From: JAYODW01 sp038116745
Lineage (GTDB): Bacteria > Pseudomonadota > Gammaproteobacteria > Ga0077536
Length of the DNA: 64,000 bases
Direction of reading: 5' to 3'
NCBI GenBank assembly: GCA_038116745.1
Contig: JAYODW010000014.1
Coordinates: 1 to 64,000, forward strand
The notes under the pieces: generated by a model
Database searches by the model: none
Seen by the model: only the letters and a program-made list of their open reading frames with translations
Told to the model about the DNA's origin: nothing
In this document: positions 27,020 to 34,760 of the stretch, piece by piece
How the letters are laid out: every line of letters begins with the position of its first letter
Position numbering within the stretch: position 1 is the stretch's first letter
Position numbers and translations under genes: made by a program

Positions 27020-27592
27020 ATGGCCCGGATCCCATTGATAGAGCCGGAAGATGCCAACCCCGAGGTGCGCGCGATCTATGAGCGCTTCGAAGGGCTGGGT
27101 TTTTCCATCTTTAATGTCTTCAAACTATTCGCCAACGACTCACGTCTGTTGTCCGGATTTGCAGAAATGGCGTACGCGCTGTACGGCAACCCGACCATCT
27201 CCCCGCGACATCGCGAGCTCGCTTATCTGCGGTCCTCTCAAGTCAACAGCTGCCACTACTGAATCCCCACACACGTGATGCTCGGTCGGAGTGTCGGATT
27301 GACGGATGAAGAGATGGGTGCCATGGCCAACCCGGAGAGCTGCTCGACTTTCGACGCGCGAGATCGTCTGGCGCTGCGCTATGCAGAGGAGCTGACCCGA
27401 CACAATCGGGTAGACGATGCGCTGTACAGCGAACTCGAACAGCATTTTTCCCGTGAGGAGCTGGTCGAGCTCTGCGCGACGATCGGTTTGTCTGCGATCG
27501 TGAATCGCTTCCATGCCACGTTCAGGACGGATGTTGACGAGTCGACGCAGGAAATTGCCGGCGATACCTCGTTCTGCCCGATTGGCCGCTGA
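27020..27592 (+). CDS. AhpD-like carboxymuconolactone-decarboxylase-family selenoprotein (CxxU)
   Basis: 190 aa if UGA at 27260-27262 is read as selenocysteine. The frame is open on both sides of this one stop, and the codon falls at the second Cys of the AhpD redox motif: S-C78-H-Y-U81-I-P-T-H85, the CxxCxxxH pattern. Up- and downstream halves both match the family (RHRELAYLRSSQVNSCHY; RDRLALRYAEELTR; LCATIGLSAIVNRFHATF). A hairpin with a GGUC apical loop follows 21 bases after the UGA. AhpD-like Sec proteins are known peroxide or disulfide reductases. selA/B/C/D must be elsewhere. Without Sec machinery the product would be a truncated 80-residue protein. Confidence 0.87.
27263..27300 (+). 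promoter_or_regulatory. Bacterial SECIS-like element directly after the in-frame UGA
   Basis: The stem AUGCUC at 27278-27283 pairs with GAGUGU at 27289-27294, partly by G-U pairs, with further pairs at 27277/27295 and 27276/27296. The loop is GGUCG, containing the GGUC core of the E. coli fdhF SECIS loop. GGUC is 21 bases from UGA here and 18 in fdhF. The element is part of the coding sequence. Confidence 0.75.
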
Positions 27593-27616
27593 CGTGCCGC
27601 TGCAGGAGCCGCTTCG

Positions 27617-28420
27617 ATGAACCTTGCCCTGTTCTGCGATTTTGAGAACGTGGCGCTTGGCGTGCGTGATGCGAAATACGCCAAATTCGATATCAAACGT
27701 GTCCTCGAGCGTCTGCTGGTCAAGGGCAGTATCGTGGTCAAGAAGGCCTACTGCGACTGGGAACGGTACAAGGACTTCAAAAGCCCCATGCATGAGGCAG
27801 CGTTTGAGCTTATCGAGATCCCGCATGCGCGGCAGTCAGGGAAGAACTCTGCCGATATCCGAATGGTGGTTGATGCGCTCGATCTCTGCTACACGAAGGG
27901 GCATGTGGATACCTTTGTGATTATCAGCGGTGATTCGGATTTTTCGCCGCTGGTATCGAAGCTGCGCGAAAACGCCCGTACCGTGATCGGCGTCGGGGTA
28001 CGCAACTCAACGTCCGATTTGCTCATAAGTAACTGCGACGAGTTCATCTTCTACGATGATCTGGTGCGCGAAGACGAGCTGAAACGCAACCGGAACCGTA
28101 AAGCGGCAGCGCGCAAGGCCGCGCCGGCGTCAAACGCGGTTGCCGATAAAGCGGACGATGTGATGCAGGGCGGGATCGACCTCATCATCGAGACCGCGGA
28201 AGCGCTGCGGGAGGAGCGCGGTGCGGAGGACAATCTCTGGGGTTCGATGATCAAGCAGGCGCTCAAGCGCCGTCGTCCGGACTTCAGTGAGAGCGCCTAC
28301 GGCGTGCGCTCGTTCAGCAAGCTGCTGGAAGAAGCTCAGGCGCGGGGGCAGCTCGAACTTGCGCTCGACGAGCGCTCGGGTGGCTACATCATCCGTCTGC
28401 CCAGGTCCGCTCACGACTGA
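27617..28420 (+). CDS. NYN-domain ribonuclease-like protein with C-terminal LOTUS/OST-HTH domain
   Basis: 267 aa from ATG 27617. The PIN-like NYN domain shows all three acidic clusters: CDFENVALG, SADIRMVVDAL and IISGDSDFSPLV. A basic linker (KRNRNRKAAARKAA) leads to a winged-helix LOTUS domain at ~200-265 (NLWGSMIKQALKRRRPDFSE, then FSKLLEEAQARG). The NYN-LOTUS pairing occurs in bacterial LabA-like proteins and in animal MARF1, where it cleaves RNA. It follows the selenoprotein stop by 24 bp, so it may be co-transcribed. Confidence 0.92.
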   Translation: MNLALFCDFENVALGVRDAKYAKFDIKRVLERLLVKGSIVVKKAYCDWERYKDFKSPMHEAAFELIEIPHARQSGKNSADIRMVVDALDLCYTKGHVDTFVIISGDSDFSPLVSKLRENARTVIGVGVRNSTSDLLISNCDEFIFYDDLVREDELKRNRNRKAAARKAAPASNAVADKADDVMQGGIDLIIETAEALREERGAEDNLWGSMIKQALKRRRPDFSESAYGVRSFSKLLEEAQARGQLELALDERSGGYIIRLPRSAHD

Positions 28421-28547
28421 AAAACGGCTGCCTGTCGGAACTGCCGCGCTATCGCGGACAGAAGGTTGCTCCGTGCTCTGACCCAGCCTGGTTCCAGCGC
28501 TGCTGCAGTACGATCCAGCTCTGTTTTTTGCCTGCAGGAGGTTAACG

Positions 28548-28883
28548 ATGAACGGGACTACCGTGCGCACGGTGGCGATTCTGGGTCGCCGCGAAGGAAT
28601 GAGCTTTGATGAATTCTGTCGCTACTGGCGCGAGGTGCATGCACCCCTGGCCGCAAGTCTGCCCGGGGTGGTGAGGTACGTGCAGCGCCATGTGGAGGCG
28701 CCCAGTGAGGAGTTCGGCGTTGACGGTTTCGCCCTGCTTGACTACGAGAGCGAGGCGGCGATGGAGGCTGCGTGGGCCAGCGAGGCCGGTCAGCGCGCGC
28801 TGGCAGATGTGCCCAATTTCCTCGGGCGTCACGATGTGGTGGTCATCCAGGACCACGTCATCGTGGATCGGACGGGGGACTAA
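28548..28883 (+). CDS. EthD-domain protein (second copy)
   Basis: 111 aa from ATG 28548 with CAGGAGG upstream. The EthD barrel is visible as VAILGRREGMSFDEFCRYW, REVHAPLAASL, VRYVQRH and GRHDVVVIQDHVIVD. Sequence is clearly diverged from the EthD at 26554. Nothing nearby names a substrate. It is followed by an AT-rich spacer. Confidence 0.85.
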   Translation: MNGTTVRTVAILGRREGMSFDEFCRYWREVHAPLAASLPGVVRYVQRHVEAPSEEFGVDGFALLDYESEAAMEAAWASEAGQRALADVPNFLGRHDVVVIQDHVIVDRTGD

Positions 28884-29006
28884 CGGTTTCTCACGGCGCG
28901 CAGGACTTGAGGACGAGTCTGAAAGGCGGGGGGTATATATAAATAATTTAGATTAGATATTGCTCGTAACTTACTAATTATATTTTCTTTATGCTAAAGT
29001 TCCTTC
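28884..29006 (+). promoter_or_regulatory. AT-rich promoter-like region before the AMIN/barrel gene
   Basis: Bases 28931-28995 are strikingly AT-rich (tatatataaataattta...) in a window that is otherwise high in GC. It probably holds the promoter, and such a block is a good H-NS-like or UP-element target. No single -35/-10 pair stands out with correct spacing. Confidence 0.5.
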
Positions 29007-30815
29007 ATGGAAGAGAAGGGCTTTGCGCCAATGGAAAGCGTGCAGCGCGGGAATCGACCGCGGGTCAAAATTGGAAAACGAGCGCCGCTGGTTGTGGCGT
29101 TAATCGCCACGCTGCTGATCGGCGGGCAGGCAGCCGCGGCCATGCGCTCAGCAAGTGCGGTCACCACCGTGCGCAGCGGGATCTCTGCAGAGCGCACCCG
29201 GGTCGTGTTCGATCTGACCGGAGCGGTCAGCTACAAGCTATTCACCTTGAAATCGCCCGACCGCGTGGTGCTCGATCTGGATCAGGCGTCTGTCCCGCAT
29301 TCCCTGCAGATAGAAGGAGGCGAAGGCGGTGTCGTCCGAGGTCTGCGCTATGCGAGCAGGGGTGCTGACGGTGTGCGTCTGGTCCTCGATGTCGCCGCAC
29401 CGGTCGACGCGAGCGGCATGCAGCTCGGGCCGAACGGGCCTTACGGGCATCGTGTTGTGGTGGACCTGCGCGAGGCTTCGCAACTGCCGGCACAGCGCCC
29501 CGTGCCAGGCACGATTACCCGACCAGAGAGAACACCCGATGGGCTGCTCGCGGAAGTGGCAGCCGTCGGCACCACCCGGCCGGTGACCGCCGACGCCGCG
29601 ACCAGCGGCGCGGTGCTGCGGCCGAGCGACGAGAGCGCCTCGCGCGAGTGGCTTTCAGCTGGCGACAACGGGCTGCGGGACGTCGAGGTGGATATCAGCG
29701 GTTCAATCGGTGTCGAGCTGCGTCATTTCTTCCAGAGTCCGCATCTGCCCGATCAGGGTACGACTACCGGCTCCCTGTCGTTTCGCCCTGAGGTCTACTG
29801 GACCTGGGATGATGAGCGCCAGAGTCTGTTGTTCATTCCGTATGCGCGTCTGGATGAGAACGATTCAAGGCGCACACACTTTGATCTCCGCGAGCTGAGC
29901 TACATCTACGCGGCTGACTCCTGGGAGTTACGCGCAGGTGTACGCAAGGTGTTCTGGGGCGTTGCCGAAACTAACCACCTGGTAGACATCATTAACCAGA
30001 CCGACTACGTCGAAAACATCGATCTGGAGGACAAGCTTGGTCAGCCCATGGTGAACCTGGCCCTGGTCAGAGACTGGGGCACTCTGGACCTGTTCGTCCT
30101 GCCGGGCTTTCGCGAACGGACCTTCCCGGGGCGTCACGGACGCTTCAATGGACCCTTGAGAATTGTCGGCAGCGACCCGGAATACGAATCAGCCGCGGGC
30201 AATAAGCATGTCGACTTCGCTGTCCGCTATTCCAACTACTTCGACGTTTTCGATGTCGGCCTCTACCACTTCTGGGGGACGAGTCGGGAGCCGCGCTTCG
30301 GCGTCAAAGTGACACCGTCAGGAGAGCCAGTGCTGTTTCCGATCTACGACATCATCAACCAGACCGGTACCGATATTCAGGCCACGGTCGACAACTGGCT
30401 GTGGAAGTTCGAAGCCCTGCGTCGCGAAGGTCAGGGGGATACGTTTCTCGCGGCGGTTGGTGGTTTGGAGTACACCTTCGTCGGCGTCTATGAAACCGCG
30501 ATGGACGTCGGCGTGCTTGGCGAGTACCACTGGGACGAACGCGGTAAAGGTTCTCCTTGGGCTTTTAACAACGATATTTTTGTCGGTTCCCGGCTGGCGT
30601 TTAATGACGCCTTCGACAGCCAGTTGCTGGGTGGGATCATGAGTGATCTGAACGGTGGCGGTTACTTCTTCAACGTTGAAGCCAGTCGCCGGATCGGGGA
30701 ATTCTGGAAAGTTGAGCTTGAGATGCGCCTGCTGCTCGATATCGATCCCTCAGACGCGATTTATGCGCTGAACCGGGATGATTATGTTCAGGTCGAGGTC
30801 CTGCGCTACTTCTGA
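29007..30815 (+). CDS. Outer-membrane beta-barrel protein with N-terminal AMIN domain
   Basis: 602 aa from ATG 29007; ATG 29031 with GAGAAGG upstream is an alternative that leaves a better signal peptide (hydrophobic core VVALIATLLIGGQAAAA). An AMIN domain at ~50-150 (RTRVVFDLTGAVSYKLF) should bind peptidoglycan or another cell-wall glycan. A Pro/Thr-rich linker follows, then ~380 residues of alternating aromatic strands (e.g. LLFIPYARLDENDSRRTHFDL) ending in RYF, the terminal Phe expected of BamA-folded porins. The fusion could anchor a porin or outer-membrane transporter to the cell wall. Cargo is unknown. Confidence 0.82.
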   Translation: MEEKGFAPMESVQRGNRPRVKIGKRAPLVVALIATLLIGGQAAAAMRSASAVTTVRSGISAERTRVVFDLTGAVSYKLFTLKSPDRVVLDLDQASVPHSLQIEGGEGGVVRGLRYASRGADGVRLVLDVAAPVDASGMQLGPNGPYGHRVVVDLREASQLPAQRPVPGTITRPERTPDGLLAEVAAVGTTRPVTADAATSGAVLRPSDESASREWLSAGDNGLRDVEVDISGSIGVELRHFFQSPHLPDQGTTTGSLSFRPEVYWTWDDERQSLLFIPYARLDENDSRRTHFDLRELSYIYAADSWELRAGVRKVFWGVAETNHLVDIINQTDYVENIDLEDKLGQPMVNLALVRDWGTLDLFVLPGFRERTFPGRHGRFNGPLRIVGSDPEYESAAGNKHVDFAVRYSNYFDVFDVGLYHFWGTSREPRFGVKVTPSGEPVLFPIYDIINQTGTDIQATVDNWLWKFEALRREGQGDTFLAAVGGLEYTFVGVYETAMDVGVLGEYHWDERGKGSPWAFNNDIFVGSRLAFNDAFDSQLLGGIMSDLNGGGYFFNVEASRRIGEFWKVELEMRLLLDIDPSDAIYALNRDDYVQVEVLRYF

Positions 30816-30855
30816 ATCCGCGCACTGAGCATGGTCGAGCTGTGGTGTACAGGCG

Positions 30856-31452
30856 TCACGTCTCCGCATGCAGCGACGCCAGGAGTGCGGCCAGCGTCGG
30901 GAAATGATGGTCAGTCAGCGCAGGCCAGCGCTGCGTTCCCGCATGAACGTGGACAGTAGTGACACCGGCGTTGCGACCCGCTTCGAGATCCAGTCTGTAA
31001 TCTCCCACCATCAGGCACGCCTCAGCTGGCAGGCCCCAGCTACCGATGAGCTGATGTATACCAGCAGCCGCAGGCTTCGGTGCCGCCTCATCCCGTCCCA
31101 GGATGAGTTCAGGCTCGAACCAGTTGTCCAGTCCACAGGCAGTTAAAGCGATGCGGGCGGCAGCGCGCGTGTTGCGGGTCAGGATCCCCAGTCTTTTGCC
31201 GCGCTGCGCCAGCTCAGCAATCAGTGCCTGCGCGCCCAGCGCGATTTCCGCCGCAGCTGCGAGCTCCAGCTCGATCGCATGCAGTCGGGCCCGCAGTGGT
31301 GCCGCCTCCGTCGAGGGGAGCTCGTCCAGAAATTCCAGGATCAGTCGCCCGGGCGGTACTGCAAGTTCGGCACGGATGGCGTCGAAGTCGTGTTGCGCCA
31401 GAGTCAGCGTGCCATCCAGGTCAAAGATCCAACCCGAGTGACGATCAAGCAT
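30856..31452 (-). CDS. HAD-superfamily phosphatase
   Basis: 198 aa. HAD motifs: FDLDGTLT with nucleophile Asp, LGILTRNTRAAARI (motif II Thr), KPAAAGIHQL (motif III Lys) and MVGDYRLDLEAG (motif IV Asp pair). An alpha-helical cap lies at ~25-75. Resembles phosphoglycolate phosphatase-type HAD-IA enzymes. The start overlaps the DUF6498 stop by eight bases, so the two are probably co-translated. Confidence 0.88.
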   Translation of the reverse strand: MLDRHSGWIFDLDGTLTLAQHDFDAIRAELAVPPGRLILEFLDELPSTEAAPLRARLHAIELELAAAAEIALGAQALIAELAQRGKRLGILTRNTRAAARIALTACGLDNWFEPELILGRDEAAPKPAAAGIHQLIGSWGLPAEACLMVGDYRLDLEAGRNAGVTTVHVHAGTQRWPALTDHHFPTLAALLASLHAET

Positions 31453-32251
31453 GGTCGGTCCCAGGTTTCACGTTGGAATGTTGCAAGGCCGCATGGGCAA
31501 TCAGGTGCATGGCGATATCTGCCAGCGTCTTTAGGACGATGAAAAGCCACGCAGCAGCATCGGGCGCGGCCTGACGGCCGAACAGTATCGTGAGATGCAT
31601 CGGCACGACGCGCAGATAGGGCAGAAACATAAGCGTACCGATATTCGGGCAGCCAGTTCGGTCCAGTCTGATGTTGTAGCGGTAAGACCAGATGTGGTTG
31701 ACGACAAAACCGGCGATCGCCACCACAAGCCATGGATCCAAGGTCATGCCAGCGCTGCTTTTCACGATGAAAATCAGGTAGGCGGCGTGGAAGAGTCCGT
31801 AGTGGACGAGAAAAAAATTGGCCACCCAGTTTTTAGTGGCGACGGTCGGTTCGACTGGCTGTCCGTTGATCGTGAAATCGCGCGTGGAAAATTTTTCGAG
31901 TGACCGGATCCGAGCAATGTTCGCCACGCCAATGATGATGCTCTGCATCCAGTAGAGCAGCATGAGGTAGGCCAGGTCCCACGCGCCCGCCTGGGCCATG
32001 ATGAGGGCCAGACCGTTTGCCGCCAGCAGCGACCACAGTGAGCCGTCCCACAGGACAGGAGCACGGCCCGTATCGGGTTCACGCGGCTTCGTCGCTGCCG
32101 CAATACGTGCCCGGTAGCCGGCGTATTTGGCGTAGGCAATCCCGCAGCCGGGACATTGCCAGGGCAGGCTGCGATCGAGGGGTGTGCGGCGGTGGCCGCA
32201 TTTCGGACATAGCCGCTGTTGGGCGGCAGCGTCCGCGGTTTTGGACTGCAT
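31445..32251 (-). CDS. DUF6498-like membrane protein with N-terminal zinc ribbon
   Basis: 268 aa. Residues 15-37 hold two CxxC knuckles (CPKCGHRRTP and CPGCGIAY). Five to six membrane segments follow, among them GAWDLAYLMLLYWMQSIIIG and FFLVHYGLFHAAYLIFI. The DUF6498 pattern is moderate. Function unknown. It overlaps the downstream HAD gene. Confidence 0.75.
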   Translation of the reverse strand: MQSKTADAAAQQRLCPKCGHRRTPLDRSLPWQCPGCGIAYAKYAGYRARIAAATKPREPDTGRAPVLWDGSLWSLLAANGLALIMAQAGAWDLAYLMLLYWMQSIIIGVANIARIRSLEKFSTRDFTINGQPVEPTVATKNWVANFFLVHYGLFHAAYLIFIVKSSAGMTLDPWLVVAIAGFVVNHIWSYRYNIRLDRTGCPNIGTLMFLPYLRVVPMHLTILFGRQAAPDAAAWLFIVLKTLADIAMHLIAHAALQHSNVKPGTDHA

Positions 32252-32272
32252 GAGTGGCTCGGGTACCTGTGC

Positions 32273-32773
32273 CTACTGGATGTGATCCAGTGGCAGCGCG
32301 GTGCGATTGATGACCTTGCGCAGGACAAAGCTGGAATGCACCCCAACAACCCCCTCGATACGTGTCAGGCGACCCAGCAGAAATTCCTCGTAGTAGGTCA
32401 TGTCCGGGAGTACTGCTTTGAGCAGGTAGTCGGCCGCTTGCCCGGTCACAATGCTGCATTCGATGACTTCCGGTAAATCGCTGACGGCGCGCTCAAAGTT
32501 GGCGAAGCGCTCGGGCGTGTGACGGTCCATGGTGATGCTGATCATGGCGGTGATGTTGAGCCCCAGCAGGCTCTGGTTGAGCAGGGTGACATGGCGCTCG
32601 ATCAGCCCCGAATCCTCAAGTCGCTTGACCCGCCGCGCGCAGGGTGTGGGCGAAAGACCGATTTTTTCGGACAGCTCCAGATTGCTGATGCGGGCGTTTT
32701 CCTGCATCAGGTGAAGAATGCGGCGGTCCGTCCGGTCGAGCCGGAGCGCCGTGGGACGATGTCTGATATCCAT
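32273..32773 (-). CDS. Lrp/AsnC-family transcriptional regulator
   Basis: 166 aa. N-terminal winged helix-turn-helix LDRTDRRILHLMQENARISN and LSEKIGLSPTPCARRVKRL, then the RAM (Lrp ligand) domain ending VHSSFVLRKVINRTALP. Regulators of this type sense amino acids such as leucine. It is transcribed away from leuA with a 171-bp AT-rich spacer holding a palindrome, so leuA is the natural first target; that is inference. Confidence 0.94.
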   Translation of the reverse strand: MDIRHRPTALRLDRTDRRILHLMQENARISNLELSEKIGLSPTPCARRVKRLEDSGLIERHVTLLNQSLLGLNITAMISITMDRHTPERFANFERAVSDLPEVIECSIVTGQAADYLLKAVLPDMTYYEEFLLGRLTRIEGVVGVHSSFVLRKVINRTALPLDHIQ

Positions 32774-32852
32774 TCGCGCGCCTTGAAATTGGAATTAATC
32801 TCTAATTTATATTTATTTATAGTTAATAACACCAATGAATCGCTTTTTTGGT

Positions 32853-32874
32853 AGTGAAAAAGCAATTTTTCACT
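32853..32874. promoter_or_regulatory. Perfect 9-bp inverted repeat upstream of leuA, likely operator
   Basis: AGTGAAAAA (32853-32861), spacer GCAA, TTTTTCACT (32866-32874). It lies 70 bp before the leuA start and 79 bp from the Lrp/AsnC start, within an AT-rich divergent promoter region. Lrp-family operators are imperfect AT-rich palindromes of this size. As RNA it would also form a GNRA-loop hairpin in the leuA leader, but no U tract follows, so attenuation is less likely. Confidence 0.6.
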
Positions 32875-32944
32875 GCTGCGGAAGTCGTACAATTCACCTC
32901 CGGCACGGGTCGTGTCGCTAGTGAACAATGCGGGAATTAATCCA

Positions 32945-34624
32945 ATGAATGCCTTCAATCATCGTAAATACCCCCCTTATCCGCCGGCTGGCTTCAAGCA
33001 GCGTACCTGGCCGGACAAAGTCATTGAACAGGCGCCGCGCTGGTGCAGCGTGGATCTGCGGGACGGTAACCAGGCGCTGATTGAGCCGATGAACGTCATG
33101 CAGAAGCTGCAGATGTTCCAACTGCTGGTCAACGTCGGGTTCAAGGAGATCGAAATTGGATTCCCGGCGGCCTCGCAGCCGGACTTCGATTTCGTGCGCC
33201 GGCTGATTGACGAACAGCTGATCCCGGATGACGTCACGGTTCAGGTGCTGACGCAGGCCCGTCCGGAACTGGTTGCGCGATCGTTTGAGGCGCTCAAAGG
33301 TGTCAAGCGCGCGATCATGCATCTATATAACTCAACCTCGACGGTGCAGCGTGAGCAGGTCTTCGCGATGGACAGGGCGGGGGTGAAAGCGATCGCGGTC
33401 AACGGTGCGCAGATGGTGCTCGATGCCGCTGCCCAGTACCCGGAGACCGACTGGGTGTTCGAGTACTCACCGGAAAGCTTTACCGGTACTGAGCTCGATT
33501 ACGCGGTCGAAGTCTGCGACGCCGTTGTGGATGTCTGGGGCGCAACCCCTGAGCGACCCTGCATCATTAACTTGCCGGCGACCGTTGAGATGGCAACTCC
33601 CAACGTGTATGCCGATCAGATCGAATGGATGTCAACGCACTTTGCGAAGCGCGAGGCCATCGTGCTCAGTCTGCACACGCACAACGACCGCGGTTGTGCC
33701 GTGGCAGCCGCGGAGCTCGGCGTGATGGCGGGAGCGGATCGGGTAGAGGGCACTCTGCTTGGCAACGGCGAACGCACCGGCAATATGGATATCGTGACCA
33801 TGGGTATGAACCTGTACAGCCAGGGGATCGATCCCACGCTGGATTTCTCGAACATGGACGAGATCATTCGCTGCGTCACGGCATGTACGCAGATTGATCT
33901 GCATCCACGGCACCCGTGGGCCGGGGAGCTGGTTTTCACAGCTTTTTCCGGCAGCCATCAGGACGCCATCAAAAAGTGTCTGGCGAAGCGTGACGATACG
34001 CATCCCTGGGAAGTGGCCTATCTGCCGATTGACCCCAAGGATCTTGGTCGCACCTATCAGGAAGTGATCAGGATCAACAGCCAATCGGGCAAAGGCGGCA
34101 TCGCCTACGTGCTTGAGCAGGAAGAGGGCCTGGTGCTGCCGCGTTGGCTGCAGATCGATTTCAGCACGGTCGTGCAGAAATACGCAGAAGACTCAGCAAG
34201 CGAGGTCGCGCCCGAAAAGATCGTGGAACTGTTCCATCAGCACTATCTGGCCCGGACGATGCCTCTCAGCCTGAGTGGCTATCAGTTGACGCGGGAAAAT
34301 GACGAGGACCAGCTCAGCGCTTCGCTCTCTGAGTCGGGCAAGGCGATCACGCTGCGTGGCCGCGCCTCCGGCGTCGTCGGCGCATTCGTGGGTGCGCTGG
34401 AACAGCACCTTGGCCGCCAGATCGTATTGGTTGAATACAGCGAGCACACCCTGAGCCAGTCTGCCGGGGCCGATGCTGACGCTGCGACCTATGTCCAGCT
34501 GAATATCGACGGCCAACGTTACTGTGGTGTGGGGACGAGCAGCGACATCGTCGAGGCTTCCCTGCGCGCCATTCTCTCGGCGCTCAATCAGCCGCTCTCA
34601 GTTGGCAGGACCGAAGCAGCCTGA
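32945..34624 (+). CDS. leuA: 2-isopropylmalate synthase (LeuA type 2)
   Basis: 559 aa from ATG 32945; the 11-codon longer GTG start at 32912 is less likely. Length and sequence fit the type-2 (LeuA_type2, fungal/Corynebacterium-like) enzyme. The metal/active-site DLRDGNQAL, LSLHTHNDRGCA and GTLLGNGERTGN are all present. The C-terminal LeuA_dimer regulatory domain (~445-555) senses leucine. It condenses 2-oxoisovalerate with acetyl-CoA, the first step of leucine synthesis. It stands alone with its own strong terminator and is divergent from an Lrp/AsnC regulator. Confidence 0.96.
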   Translation: MNAFNHRKYPPYPPAGFKQRTWPDKVIEQAPRWCSVDLRDGNQALIEPMNVMQKLQMFQLLVNVGFKEIEIGFPAASQPDFDFVRRLIDEQLIPDDVTVQVLTQARPELVARSFEALKGVKRAIMHLYNSTSTVQREQVFAMDRAGVKAIAVNGAQMVLDAAAQYPETDWVFEYSPESFTGTELDYAVEVCDAVVDVWGATPERPCIINLPATVEMATPNVYADQIEWMSTHFAKREAIVLSLHTHNDRGCAVAAAELGVMAGADRVEGTLLGNGERTGNMDIVTMGMNLYSQGIDPTLDFSNMDEIIRCVTACTQIDLHPRHPWAGELVFTAFSGSHQDAIKKCLAKRDDTHPWEVAYLPIDPKDLGRTYQEVIRINSQSGKGGIAYVLEQEEGLVLPRWLQIDFSTVVQKYAEDSASEVAPEKIVELFHQHYLARTMPLSLSGYQLTRENDEDQLSASLSESGKAITLRGRASGVVGAFVGALEQHLGRQIVLVEYSEHTLSQSAGADADAATYVQLNIDGQRYCGVGTSSDIVEASLRAILSALNQPLSVGRTEAA

Positions 34625-34649
34625 ATTTTCCGGCGACCTAAACGAGACA

Positions 34650-34673
34650 GGGGGCCTTCGGGCCCCCTTTTTT
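34650..34673 (+). terminator. Intrinsic terminator after leuA
   Basis: GGGGGCC (34650-34656), UUCG tetraloop, GGCCCCC (34661-34667) and six Ts (34668-34673), starting 26 bp after the leuA stop. The stem is perfect and the loop is of the very stable UUCG class. Confidence 0.95.
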
Positions 34674-34760
34674 GGGTGGGGCAGGACCCGTTCGCTGTGA
34701 TAGTCGGCACTTCTGCGATTGCTAGACTGTAGGGCGCCCGCACACCAAAGCGATGCCGCA

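Noticed and set aside
27020..27262. Pseudogene caused by a nonsense mutation
   Set aside because: Only one stop, at the catalytic position, with intact frame on both sides and a matching hairpin; decay would be random.
27275..27592. Reading the second half of the AhpD-like gene as a separate GTG-started gene
   Set aside because: No ribosome site; it lacks half the fold; the in-frame TGA at a redox Cys with SECIS-like hairpin explains it better.
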